Source: JACCXG01 sp963785755
GTDB lineage: Bacteria > Acidobacteriota > Vicinamibacteria > Vicinamibacterales > 2-12-FULL-66-21
Assembly: GCA_963785755.1 (NCBI GenBank)
Contig: CAWAXG010000013.1
Span: 1,116,001 to 1,180,000, forward strand
Reading direction: 5' to 3'
Length of the DNA stretch: 64,000 nt
The translations under genes and the position numbers were made by a program. This document shows positions 55,571 through 64,000 of the stretch, one piece after another. The notes under the pieces were generated by a model. That model was not told where the DNA came from. It was given only the letters and a program-made list of their open reading frames with translations, and made no database searches. Numbering within the stretch: the first letter of the stretch is position 1; the number at the start of each line of letters is the position of its first letter.

Positions 55571-56356
55571 ATGAAGCACACTGTTCGCATCGCGTCCACG
55601 GCTGCGCTCATCGGCACGATCGTCGTGTCGTTCACGGCATCGCCCACGATCTCGGCTCAGTCGCCCGGACCGTGGAAGGATCTCTTCAACGGCAAGGACC
55701 TCACCGGATGGACGGTGGGGGCGGGTCGTGGCGGCGCCAACGCGCCGGCCGGGGCTCCGGCCGCACCGCCGCCTCCGGCGCCATGGAAGGTCGAAGACGG
55801 CGTGCTCGTCGGCGGCCAGGGCACCGGCCGCGGCACGCTCATCTCGAACGATCATTTCAAGGACTTCGAGCTGGAGCTCGAGTTCATGCTCGCCGAGCAC
55901 GGCACCGAGTGCTCCGCCGAGCTCATTGGCGAGAAGCAGGAGAACGCCAGCAAAGAGCGATCGTGCCTCTACAACAGCGGCGTGTCGTTCCGCACCGGCT
56001 ATCAGGTGAACATCGGACGACGCGAAGCGGGCGAGTTCATCGGCGTCGTCGTGCATCGCAAAGCGCCGGGCGCCATTCGCGGCAACGTGCTCTGGCTCAG
56101 CACAGGCGACGAGAAGTTCCCGAGCCTGCGCAAGAAGCAGGACTGGAACCGCCTGAGCATTTCGGCGAAGGGCCCGCAGATCACGGTGACCCTCAACGGC
56201 ACGAAGATCTCCGATCTGAAGGACGATCCGACCGACCCGGCCGAGGCGAAGTGGAAGGAAGCGGGACCGATCAGCCTGCAGTGGCCGCCGGCGGGTGAAT
56301 CAGGGGGATTCGCGGGATTCGTCAAGTATCGGAACGTTCGGATTCGAACTCTCTAA
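55571..56356 (+). CDS. Secreted DUF1080 (3-keto-disaccharide hydrolase-like) protein
   Basis: 261 residues. Signal peptide about 1-30 (AALIGTIVVSFTASPTISAQ). DUF1080 features: WKDLFNGKDLTGWTVG, WKVEDGVLVGGQGTGRGTLI, HFKDFELELEFMLAEHGTEC, YQVNIGRREAGEFIGVV, LRKKQDWNRLSISAKGPQIT and a closing GFVKYRNVRIRTL. A Gly/Ala/Pro tract (about 50-71) sits between the first two strands. Third DUF1080 protein in the window, likely envelope-located and acting on keto-sugars or glycans. A family A repeat follows it. Confidence 0.83.
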   Translation: MKHTVRIASTAALIGTIVVSFTASPTISAQSPGPWKDLFNGKDLTGWTVGAGRGGANAPAGAPAAPPPPAPWKVEDGVLVGGQGTGRGTLISNDHFKDFELELEFMLAEHGTECSAELIGEKQENASKERSCLYNSGVSFRTGYQVNIGRREAGEFIGVVVHRKAPGAIRGNVLWLSTGDEKFPSLRKKQDWNRLSISAKGPQITVTLNGTKISDLKDDPTDPAEAKWKEAGPISLQWPPAGESGGFAGFVKYRNVRIRTL

Positions 56357-56368
56357 CGGGAGGATCTT

Positions 56369-56629
56369 GTCAACTCCCAACTCCCAACTCCTCCGCCTTC
56401 GCGCGATCGTTTTCAGCGCGCGCTACGGCGAGACCTCGCCAGAGCATGCCGACCGTAGGCACGATCGGCATGCGGCGGCGGGCAACTCCCAAAGCGAGTC
56501 GCTCGTACCAGCTGGGTGAAAGCCGCGGCAGTCGGCGATGTCGGCGCGACTTTCACCCAGATGGTACGAACCGATCGTTTTGGGAGTTGGAGTTGCCCGC
56601 CCGTTGGCAAGCGGGAGTTGGGAGTTGAC
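56369..56629. repeat. Nested palindrome family A, copy 6 (longest)
   Basis: 261 bases bounded by GTCAACTCCC and GGGAGTTGAC. Inside, in order: CTCCGCCTTCGCGCG…TACGGCGAGACCTCGCC, a small hairpin ATGCCGACCG…CGATCGGCATGC, GGCGGCGGGCAACTCCC, and the inner palindrome GTACCAGCTGGGTGAAAG / CTTTCACCCAGATGGTAC. It spans the gap between two plus-strand genes, and its right end appears to supply the start codon of the second. Confidence 0.88.
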
Positions 56630-58220
56630 GATTGTTCTGATTGTCGGCCTCGTGTCGGCCGCCATGTTCCTGGGGCCGACCCCCTTGACCGCCCAGCACT
56701 ACGAACACCCCCTCCCCGCCGACTTCAACGAGCCCATCCGCCTCTACACAACCGGCCTTGGAAAGTTCTCGCGGCCGATCTCCGCCGCCAACCCTGAAGC
56801 ACAGGCGTACTTCAATCAGGGGTTTCAGCTGATGTACGCGTTCGCGAAGGTCGAGGCCGGCCGATCGTTTCGCGAGGCGCAGCGGCGCGATCCGACCTGC
56901 GCGATCTGTTATTGGGGTGAAGCCTGGGCGTGGGGGCCGTACGTCAACGGCAGGATGACGCCCGCGCATGCCGAGCGCGCCTACGCGGCGATTCAGAAGG
57001 CAGTCGGTCTCGCGGGCCGGCACGCCACCGCGACTGAGAAGGCCCTCATTCAAGCGATGGCGGTGCGCTACGTCGAGCGCTTCGATCCCGCCCGGCGTCT
57101 CGAACAGGATCGCGCGTACGCGGAGGCGATGGGCAGGCTGGCAGCCACCCACGCCGACGACCTGGACATCGCGACGTTGTATGCGGAGGCGCTGTTTCTG
57201 ATCCTGCCGCGCCCGGGGATGTTCGACCTCAAGGAACCGACCGTCTCGCGACTGCTGCGCGTGCTCGAAGGCGCATTGAAACGTGATGTGCACCACGTCG
57301 GCGCCTGTCATCTCTACATCCACACGACCGAGCTGACGACCGAGCCCGGGCGCGCGGTCGCCTGCGCCGAGTTCCTCGGCAGCGCAATCCCCGGCGCCAG
57401 CCACATCAACCACATGCCGGCGCACGTCTGGACGAGAGTAGGACGTTGGGGGGATGCGGTCAGTGCGAGCCTGCAGGCGTGGCAGTCGAATCAGAAAGCC
57501 GCGAAGGGAGAGGGGTTTGCCACCTACCCGGCCCACGACCTTCACATGATGGCGTTCGCCGCATCCATGGATGGCCAGAGCAGCGTGGCGATCCAGGCGG
57601 GCCGGGGCTTCGCGCGATTGACCGGGGATCCGATGTATCACGCGCTGACGCTCGTCCGCTTCGGCCGCTTCGACGAGATCGCCGCAATCGGCGAGCGGCC
57701 GAAACAGGAGATCCCCGCCGGCGTGTGGGACTTCGCGCAGGGGTACGCGCAGCTTCGTCGCGGTGACGTCACCGCCGCGCGCGCGTCGCTCGATCGGCTG
57801 CTGACTGCCGCGGCAACGTCCAAGGCGGTCTTCAAGATTCATCCCGCGAAAGCGCTGCTCGGCACGCTGGCGGGCATCCTCGAAGGGGAAGTGCACCTGG
57901 CGGCGAAGCGCACGGACGCCGCGATCACCGCATTCGCGCGAGCGGTTGCGCTGCAGGATTCGATGCTCGTCGACGATCCCGAACCGCTCCCGCTGCCGGC
58001 CCGCCACTGGCTCGGCGCCGCGTTGCTCGAGGCCAGACGATTCGGCGACGCACAGGATGCCTATCGAGCCGATCTCACTCGTCATCCGAACAACGGGTGG
58101 GCGCTCACCGGATTGCAGCTGGCGGTGAAGGGTCTGGGAAAATCGACGGCGGGAGTGGATGAGGAGCTGAAGAAGAGCTGGGCGAGAGCGGATGTCAAGA
58201 TTGCTGGCTCGCGATTCTGA
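56625..58220 (+). CDS. Secreted TPR-repeat protein
   Basis: About 531 residues from TTG 56625, giving the signal peptide MTIVLIVGLVSAAMFLGPTP. ATG 56664 would truncate it, and the longer frame from 56538 is repeat DNA. Family-like sequence: AYFNQGFQLMYAFAKVEAGR, CAICYWGEAWAWGPYVNG, and helical TPR pairs (ARHWLGAALLEARRFGDAQDAY, HPNNGWALTGLQLAVKGLG). The region resembles a group of acidobacterial proteins of unknown function with repeated helices and conserved His (HHVGACHLYIHTTE, INHMPAHVWTRVG), which may bind metal. The TTG and a GGGAG ribosome site both lie inside the family A repeat. Confidence 0.7.
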   Translation: MTIVLIVGLVSAAMFLGPTPLTAQHYEHPLPADFNEPIRLYTTGLGKFSRPISAANPEAQAYFNQGFQLMYAFAKVEAGRSFREAQRRDPTCAICYWGEAWAWGPYVNGRMTPAHAERAYAAIQKAVGLAGRHATATEKALIQAMAVRYVERFDPARRLEQDRAYAEAMGRLAATHADDLDIATLYAEALFLILPRPGMFDLKEPTVSRLLRVLEGALKRDVHHVGACHLYIHTTELTTEPGRAVACAEFLGSAIPGASHINHMPAHVWTRVGRWGDAVSASLQAWQSNQKAAKGEGFATYPAHDLHMMAFAASMDGQSSVAIQAGRGFARLTGDPMYHALTLVRFGRFDEIAAIGERPKQEIPAGVWDFAQGYAQLRRGDVTAARASLDRLLTAAATSKAVFKIHPAKALLGTLAGILEGEVHLAAKRTDAAITAFARAVALQDSMLVDDPEPLPLPARHWLGAALLEARRFGDAQDAYRADLTRHPNNGWALTGLQLAVKGLGKSTAGVDEELKKSWARADVKIAGSRF

Positions 58221-58324
58221 CGCCCGTAGCGCGCGGCTTCAGACCGCGCGTCTGATGCCCAAACAACAGCAACGTAGCTCAGCCGGGCGTCAGAGACGCG
58301 CCGCTAAAGCGGCGCGCTACGCGT
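58220..58324. repeat. REP-like palindrome cluster (family E, copy 3)
   Basis: GACGCCCGTAGCGCG at the left and GCGCGCTACGCG at the right are inverted. The core GCGCCGCT-AA-AGCGGCGC (58298-58315) is identical to the one inside copy 1. The block overlaps the TPR stop and ends 11 bases before the molybdoenzyme start. Confidence 0.75.
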
Positions 58325-58335
58325 GGAGTGCGCTA

Positions 58336-59535
58336 GTGAGGACAGTCTCAAATCGATCGTCTCGCCGCGACGCGCTCAGAGCATTGGGCACGATCGGCGC
58401 GGCGACGCTGATCGACTCCGATCCAGTCCTCGCGCAGCTCGCCGCACAACACCCCTGCAGCGACCCAGGCGCAGCCGGTACCCTGATCGCGACGCTGCCG
58501 CTGTTTCGTGCCGATGGCGTCACTCAGCCCACGGGCGTGAAGTTCGGCTCCGGCCTCGATGCCCGCCTGAACACCGACCTCTCGTTGCTCCAGCCGGATC
58601 GGCTGATCACGCCCAACGCCCTCGCGTTCGTTCGCACCGAGCGTCCGCCAGCCGCGGCCTCGCATCGCGGACCGTGGACGATCAAGACCACTGGACTGCT
58701 CGCGCGCGAAGACGTGCTGCCGTTCGACGATCTCCGCCGCGACGCGCGACCGATGGGGCCGCACCTGTTCGAATGCTCCGGCAACAACAATCCCGCCAAC
58801 TTTGGTCTCATCAGCGTGGCCGGCTGGACCGGTGTGCCGCTCGCGGAGGTCGTCTCGCGGCTGCAGCCGACATCTCGTGCAACCGCGGTCGTGATCTCGG
58901 GCATGGACCACGAGACCACGCCATCCACGAGCTCCACGCCGGGCGCGAGCTGGGTGTTCCCGCTCGCCGACCTCGATCGGCTCGGCGCCTTCCTCGCGGT
59001 CGAGATGAACGGCGAGCCGGTTCCTCCCGATCACGGCGCGCCGGTCAGGCTCGTCGTGCCGGGTTGGTACGCGTGCGCCTGGATCAAGTGGGTCGACGGG
59101 ATACGACTCGTGGGCAGAGATGAACCGGCGACGAGCCAGATGAAGGAATTCGCGGGACGCACGCATCAGCGCGCGCGGCACGATCTCGCCAGGGATTATT
59201 CCGCCGCGGACATTCAGACAGCCGCCACACCGGTCCGCGTCGAAAAGCGTCGCGGCCCCGCCGGTCTCGAATACCGCATCGTCGGCATCGTCTGGGGCGG
59301 CAGCCGGCTCATCGATCACCTCGCCATCCGATTTGGCAGCGACGGCGCCTGGAATCGATTTCCGATCTGCCCCGCGCCGACGACTTACCGCATGTGGTCG
59401 TTGTGGGAGTACCGCTGGAAGGTCGCGACTCCGGGGGTCTACAGCATCGCGTTGAGCGTGCCCGACTCGTCAGTACCGCAACGCCGACTGGAGAGCGGGT
59501 ACTACGTGCGGCAAGTCAGAATCGATGAGGTTTGA
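58336..59535 (+). CDS. Sulfite-oxidase-like molybdopterin oxidoreductase
   Basis: 399 residues from GTG 58336 with GGAG eight bases upstream. The N-terminus (RTVSNRSSRRDALRALGTIG) carries a twin arginine, suggesting Tat export of the folded cofactor enzyme. HLFECSGNNNPANFG holds the molybdenum-ligand Cys of the family. GWTGVPLAEVV, SWVFPLADLDRLGAFLAVEM, GAPVRLVVPGWYACAWIKWV and a dimerisation domain (VVGIVWGGSRLIDHLAIRFG, then WEYRWKVATPGVYSI) follow the sulfite oxidase/nitrate reductase order. No heme domain is attached, as in SorA/MsrP-type bacterial members. Substrate unknown; sulfite or an oxidised amino acid residue is possible. Confidence 0.83.
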   Translation: MRTVSNRSSRRDALRALGTIGAATLIDSDPVLAQLAAQHPCSDPGAAGTLIATLPLFRADGVTQPTGVKFGSGLDARLNTDLSLLQPDRLITPNALAFVRTERPPAAASHRGPWTIKTTGLLAREDVLPFDDLRRDARPMGPHLFECSGNNNPANFGLISVAGWTGVPLAEVVSRLQPTSRATAVVISGMDHETTPSTSSTPGASWVFPLADLDRLGAFLAVEMNGEPVPPDHGAPVRLVVPGWYACAWIKWVDGIRLVGRDEPATSQMKEFAGRTHQRARHDLARDYSAADIQTAATPVRVEKRRGPAGLEYRIVGIVWGGSRLIDHLAIRFGSDGAWNRFPICPAPTTYRMWSLWEYRWKVATPGVYSIALSVPDSSVPQRRLESGYYVRQVRIDEV

Positions 59536-59628
59536 CGCGCTCAAACTCGTCTTGCACCACTCGAAATTCCGTGCTAGTTTCCGCCCACTCACCGAATCGT
59601 CTGGCTACCTACGCTAAGGAGGCCGGTC

Positions 59629-62600
59629 ATGAGCTATGCGCGGTGCGATTGGAGAAAAACAATCGCCTTGGTATGCGTGTGCCTTTTGGGTGCGGCGGAG
59701 GTGTTTGCGCAGGGTCAAGGAAACGCAGTTCTCACGGGAACGATCAACGACGGTGACGGCGTCGTGCCTGGCGCGACGGTCACCGCGATCGACAGCGCCA
59801 CGAGCGTGACCCGCACTGCGGTCTCGAACGACCAGGGAATCTTTCGGCTTCTCTCGCTGCCACCGGGGCGATACACGGTGCGCGTGGAGATGGAAGGCTT
59901 CAGACAGATCACGATTCCCGACGTTGCCCTCTACGGCGGGGAGGTCCGCGATCTCGGGAAGCTGGCGCTGCAGGTTGGTGTCCGCAGTGAGGCGATCACC
60001 GTCACGGCGGAAGTGACGCCGGTCCAGACCACGGCGAGCAACCTCTCGAGAACGGTGACCGGCGATCAGCTCACGATGATTCAGGTGAAGGGGCGCGACG
60101 TCTTCGGCATGATGAAGATTCTGCCCGGAGTCGTCGACACGACGTTCAGCCGCGATTTCGCGCAGTGGAACTCGGGCCGGGGGCTCAGCATCAACGGCGG
60201 CAACTCGCTGAACAAGAACACGACGATTGACGGCGTGCCGGTCGGCGAGGAAGGGGGCGACGGCACGACGCACATCACGCCGAACATCGACGCCATCGGC
60301 GAAGTGAGCGTCATCACCAGCGGGTATACCGCCGAAAACGGCCGCCAGTCGAGCGGGCTGATCCGGATCACCACGAAGTCCGGCACCAATCAGCTCAGGG
60401 GATCCGGCTGGTACAACGCGCGCCGCGACGAGTGGAACAAGAACGACTATCTGCGTGAACAGGCGGGCACGGCAAAACCGTTCTTTGCCGTGAACATCTC
60501 TGGCTACAGCATTGGCGGTCCGGTCGTGCTGCCGAAAGTCATCGACAGCCGGACGAGCGAGAAAAAGGTCTATTTCTTTGCCTCCCAGGAATTCACCGAC
60601 GACCTGCGGCCCGTGAACGTGATCCGCACCAACCTGCCAACCGAGCTCGAACGCAGAGGCGACTTTTCGCAGACTCGAATCACGAACGGGAGCATTCAGC
60701 CGATCATCGATCCGCTGACGGGTCAGCCGTTCCCTGGCAACGTCATTCCCCAGGACCGCATCAATCCGCTGGGCCAGCGCCTGCTCAATTTGATGCCGGC
60801 GCCGAATGGGGTCATCAACCAGCAGGCGGGACAGCAATGGACCTCGAACGACGCGCGGGACGTGACGCCTCTGCACAAGCGAATGAATACCGTCATTCGC
60901 GTCGATACTCAGTTGACCGCCAACCAGCGTTTCAGCGTCAGGGCCCTTTTCGATCGCGACGACAGCACGACGTTCAACCGCGTCGCCCCGGGCATCGGCT
61001 CGGTGAACAACATGTTCCCCGGCAATCTGCTCACCGGCACCTACACACAGGTCATCAGCAACACGCTCGTGAACGAGGTCGATCGGCGGAATCTCGCAGA
61101 ACCACTGGGGCTTCCGCGTCGGCACCGGCGGTCTCGTGCCCTCCGACTACACCGACTACTACCGATCCAGCGTCGGAGTAGATCCGCCTCGCTTGGCGCC
61201 ATACGGCCCCTACGGCGATCCGCACCTGGGAAAGAATCCAGACAGACCAGTACCCGTACATGCCCGACATGACGTTCGGTGGTGGTGACCGGTCCAATCT
61301 GGGCACCTGCGGAGACACGGGCTGTCCGAACGGTTACCGGCCGAGCGGCGGCAATGGGCCACTCCCTCGCCAGAACGAGAACATCCGATTCACGTTCGAG
61401 GACAACCTCTCCTGGACGAAGGGTCGCCACAGCTACAAGTTCGGCCTCTTCTTCGAGCGCAACAGCAAGACGGAGCCGGGGTCGAACGACTACAACGGCA
61501 CCTATAACTTCGGCCACAACGCCGACAATCCGCTGAGCTCCGGCAACGGCTACGCGAATGCGCTGCTGGGCGTCTTCACGAGCTATAACGAACGGGACAA
61601 CCGCGTGGACGCGGAAGTGCGCCACTGGCAGTGGGACGCATACGCACAGGACAGCTGGCGGCTCAGCCCCCGGTTCACGATGGACTACGGTCTGCGCGTG
61701 ACCCACCACGGCGCCGTGTACGAAACCCGTGGCATGAACTCGGCTTTCGATCCGGATCTGTGGAATCCCGCCCAGGCGGCAGATCTCTTCCGGCCGTTCT
61801 GCAGGCCGAGCGGCGTGCCGGGGAACCAGGCGTGCGCCACACAGAACCGCGCGGCGATCAACCCGATCACCGGCCAGATCGTGTCGCAGGCGTACGTCGG
61901 CACCGTCGTCCCCGGTTCAGGAGACATCGCCAACGGCCAGTTCACCGGAGGCCTGCCCGGAAAGAAGAGCGGGTGGTATTACGACATGCCCGCCCTCTCC
62001 TGGGCGCCCCGGTTTGGCATCGCGTGGGATGTGACCGGCGACCAGAAGACCGCGCTCCGCGCCTCGGGCGGGATCTTCTACAACTTCATCAACCGCTCCC
62101 AGTATCTCTACAACGGCGGTCCGCTGGTTTCGCGCGTTCGAAGCGTTCTCAATTCGACGCTGGACGAACTCGACGACGTCGCGCAGGCAGGTCTGCTTGC
62201 CGAGAGCCCGCAGCAGGCGAACCTGCCGGCTCACTTCGCACTCGCTCTGCATGGCGACCAGATGCCGCAGGGCGAGCTGCAGCCCGAGAAGAACTACCAG
62301 GGCAACGTGGCGTTCCAGCGCGACATCGGCTTCAAGACGGTCGCGGAAGTCGCCTGGGTCGGAAACTTCGGCCGCCACTTCTGGCGCGCCAAGACGATGA
62401 ACAACATCGAGCCGTACGCCTATGGCAAGGTGGAGAACCTGTTCCGGAACGAACCGATCAACGCCAACTTCCTGCGCCGGGACTACCCCGGAATCGGTGC
62501 CATCCGTTACCTGACCACCGATGACGAGATCCTGAATTACAACGCGTTGCAGGTGAGCGTGAATCGCAGGCTCGATCACGGGTTGCAGATGGGGCTGGCA

Positions 62601-63339
62601 TACACGCTCTCAAAGGCGGAGGGGCTCCAGGGATGGGACTACCTCACCGAGGAGCTGTACGGGAAGCAGGGGCTCCGTGACCGGTATTACGGTCCACCAT
62701 CGGCGTCCCAGAACCAGGATCGCCGCCATATCCTGGTCCTCCATTACAGCTACGCGATCCCGAACCCGACACCTGGCATCCCCTTGCTGAAATACCTGCT
62801 CGACGGGTGGGAGGCGTCCGGCGTCACGCAGTTCACGACCGGCAATCCGCTGGATCCGACCTGCAACACGAATCTCGCCGGCGTGGAGAACACCGATCCG
62901 TCCCTGTCGGGTGTCGGCATCCGGTGTGAGCTGACCGGTGAGCCGATCTTCAGCGGCTACACGCCGGACACCAGCGTAGCGGAGGCGTTCCAGGTGCACT
63001 TCAATCCCGAACGCGTTCCGCCGGCCGCGACCGAGCGGCGGCGTCGGCAATCTGGGCAACGCTCCGGTCGGGGTGCTGAGGCATCCGTCCTGGTGGAACT
63101 GGGACTTCACCCTGTCCCGCCGGATCCCCGTGAAGGTCCCGGGCGCCGGCCGCGGCGGTAACCTGCGGGTCCAGTTGCAGATGTACAACATGTGGGATGC
63201 GGTGGAGTTCACCCAGATGAACGCCACCTACACCTTCAGCGCGACCGGCAACACGGCAGCGAACACGGGGAGATACACGCAGACGACCAATCCCCTCAAC
63301 GTTGGGTTTGACGCTGAGGCTCGACTTTTAGGACTCTAA
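59629..63339 (+). CDS. Oar-like TonB-dependent receptor with carboxypeptidase-regulatory domain (three frameshifts)
   Basis: About 1236 residues. AAGGAGG precedes ATG 59629. Signal peptide (IALVCVCLLGAAEVFAQ), then a carboxypeptidase regulatory-like domain (VLTGTINDGDGVVPGATVTA), a plug (MMKILPGVVDTTFSRDFAQW), and the TonB barrel. Frame slips near 61083 (continues as RSIGGISQNHWGFRVGTGG), near 61230 (IQTDQYPYMPDMTFGGG) and near 63030 (GGVGNLGNAPVGVLRHPSWW); the parts fit one conserved protein. The final strands read VQLQMYNMWDAVEFTQMNAT. These large receptors import or sense glycans and peptides through the outer membrane. A paralogue starts at 63617. Confidence 0.85.
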
Positions 63340-63362
63340 TCGACAGGTCCGCGGCTCCAGGT

Positions 63363-63396
63363 CCGGAGGTTCGGGGGTCCCCCTCGAGACCTCCGG
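63363..63396 (+). terminator. GC-rich terminator hairpin after the TonB receptor
   Basis: CCGGAGGT (63363-63370) pairs with ACCTCCGG (63389-63396), enclosing GGGGG and CCCCC. It starts 24 bases after the stop. There is no T run, so any termination would be atypical. The rest of 63340-63616 contains only a TTCGAA site at 63522. Confidence 0.5.
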
Positions 63397-63616
63397 AACC
63401 CCTCCGGCCAGAAGGTCCCGAGGGTCATCCATACCCTGGTCCCTCTGCCCAGCGGTTCCCTGCTTCCCTCCCCTCACCCGTTTGTGTTAGGCTCCGCGCG
63501 ATCTTCGATCATTACGAAAATTTCGAACACAAGGTGGAGGTGTGGTCGGATTGTCGGTCTTCGGGCTGGCCGTTGTCTTGACGAACCCGAAAGTTTTTTG
63601 CAACGGAGTGTGAAAA

Positions 63617-64000
63617 ATGGTGAGACGTTCGGGGTCGCGATTTTGGGCTCTATCCTGCGTTATTGCTTTCATCTGCCTCTCGAGCGCGGTCTCGGTGTTC
63701 GCGCAGGGAGGGAATGGAACTCTCACGGGCACGGTCGTCGATGAGACCGGCGCCGCTCTTCCCGGCGCGACCGTCAACGCGACCGAAGTCGGCACAGGCA
63801 CCGTGCGAACAGCCGTCTCCAGCGAGACCGGTGTGTTCAGAATGGCCGCGTTGAACCAAGGCCGATACACCCTCACCGTCGAGCTCGCCAGCTTCCGCAC
63901 CTTGAACGTTGCCGATATCAACCTGCAGTCGGCGGAAGTACGCGACCTCGGCAAATTGTCACTCCAGATCGGCGGGCTGACCGAGACGGTCTCGATCACC
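63617..64000 (+). CDS. Oar-like TonB-dependent receptor, N-terminal part (runs off window)
   Basis: 128 codons to the window edge with no stop. ATG 63617 has GGAG upstream. Signal peptide (FWALSCVIAFICLSSAVSVF, cleaved after AQ) then a carboxypeptidase regulatory-like domain: GTLTGTVVDETGAALPGATV, RTAVSSETGVFRMAALNQGR, LNVADINLQSAEVRDLGKL and the start of the plug linker (TETVSIT). It is clearly similar over this region to the 59629 gene, a tandem duplication of receptors. Confidence 0.85.
   Translation, partial: MVRRSGSRFWALSCVIAFICLSSAVSVFAQGGNGTLTGTVVDETGAALPGATVNATEVGTGTVRTAVSSETGVFRMAALNQGRYTLTVELASFRTLNVADINLQSAEVRDLGKLSLQIGGLTETVSIT

Noticed and set aside
1..64000. tRNA, rRNA, riboswitch, prophage or insertion-sequence genes
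   Set aside because: None recognised by eye on either strand; a covariance search with tRNAscan and Rfam models would be decisive.

Overview
The window looks like a chromosomal stretch of an Acidobacteriota soil bacterium, most likely from the Vicinamibacteria (inference). The support is high GC, ADOP/MacB-like permeases, VWFA-related acidobacterial proteins, tandem Oar-like TonB receptors, DUF1080 and FG-GAP/CRTAC1 proteins and secreted quinoproteins. No rRNA, tRNA, transposase, phage or CRISPR was found. At least a dozen single-base frameshifts interrupt otherwise well-conserved genes while many 300-1000 codon genes are intact. They look like assembly indels, so I annotate those genes as single CDSs and state where the frame slips.

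Layout. 1-9657 (minus strand) is one exopolysaccharide operon with a sigma-70-like promoter at 9726-9754. It runs from a degenerate sigma-54-activator-like regulator through an outer-membrane beta-barrel, a Wza-type export protein, glycosyltransferases (one joined to an O-antigen-polymerase-like membrane protein) and a flippase, to a glycosyltransferase cut by the window edge. Several junctions are 4-base ATGA overlaps. 9981-14876 holds a fused two-subunit 2-oxoacid dehydrogenase E1 and a small operon of membrane protein, thioredoxin 2 and FkbM methyltransferase. 15028-21971 holds two convergent ADOP-type permease genes, one preceded in frame by a second permease. 22166-30350 carries two N-acyl-D-amino-acid deacylases, a D-serine dehydratase/D-threonine aldolase relative, a quinoprotein plus cytochrome c, and a Tat-exported isomerase-like protein. 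30621-36558 is a formate dehydrogenase-N operon (fdnGHI-fdhE) whose catalytic subunit is a selenoprotein: an in-frame UGA at residue 195 followed by a SECIS-like hairpin. 36733-58220 is a field of secreted proteins: DUF1080 sugar-active proteins, FG-GAP proteins, TIM-barrel isomerase-like proteins, a quinohemoprotein, a PVC-type heme protein, VWA-like and TPR proteins. 58336-64000 carries a sulfite-oxidase-like molybdoenzyme and two tandem TonB-dependent receptors.

How the parts may work together (inference): the exported quinoproteins, cytochromes, DUF1080 proteins and Tat-exported TIM-barrel proteins suggest envelope-located oxidation and 3-keto-glycoside processing of sugars fed by the TonB receptors, with formate as an extra periplasmic electron donor.

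The intergenic DNA is the most unusual part. It carries several interspersed families: nested palindromes ending in heptamer tracts of the AACTCCC type; octamer tracts (GGTTCARR, GTCGTGCC, CCTCCCGT, GGGACTGG); REP-like palindromes with a GCTAAAGC core; a 150-bp repeat upstream of two FG-GAP genes; and a 41-bp promoter-proximal motif that is identical in 25+8 positions upstream of two separate secreted-protein genes.
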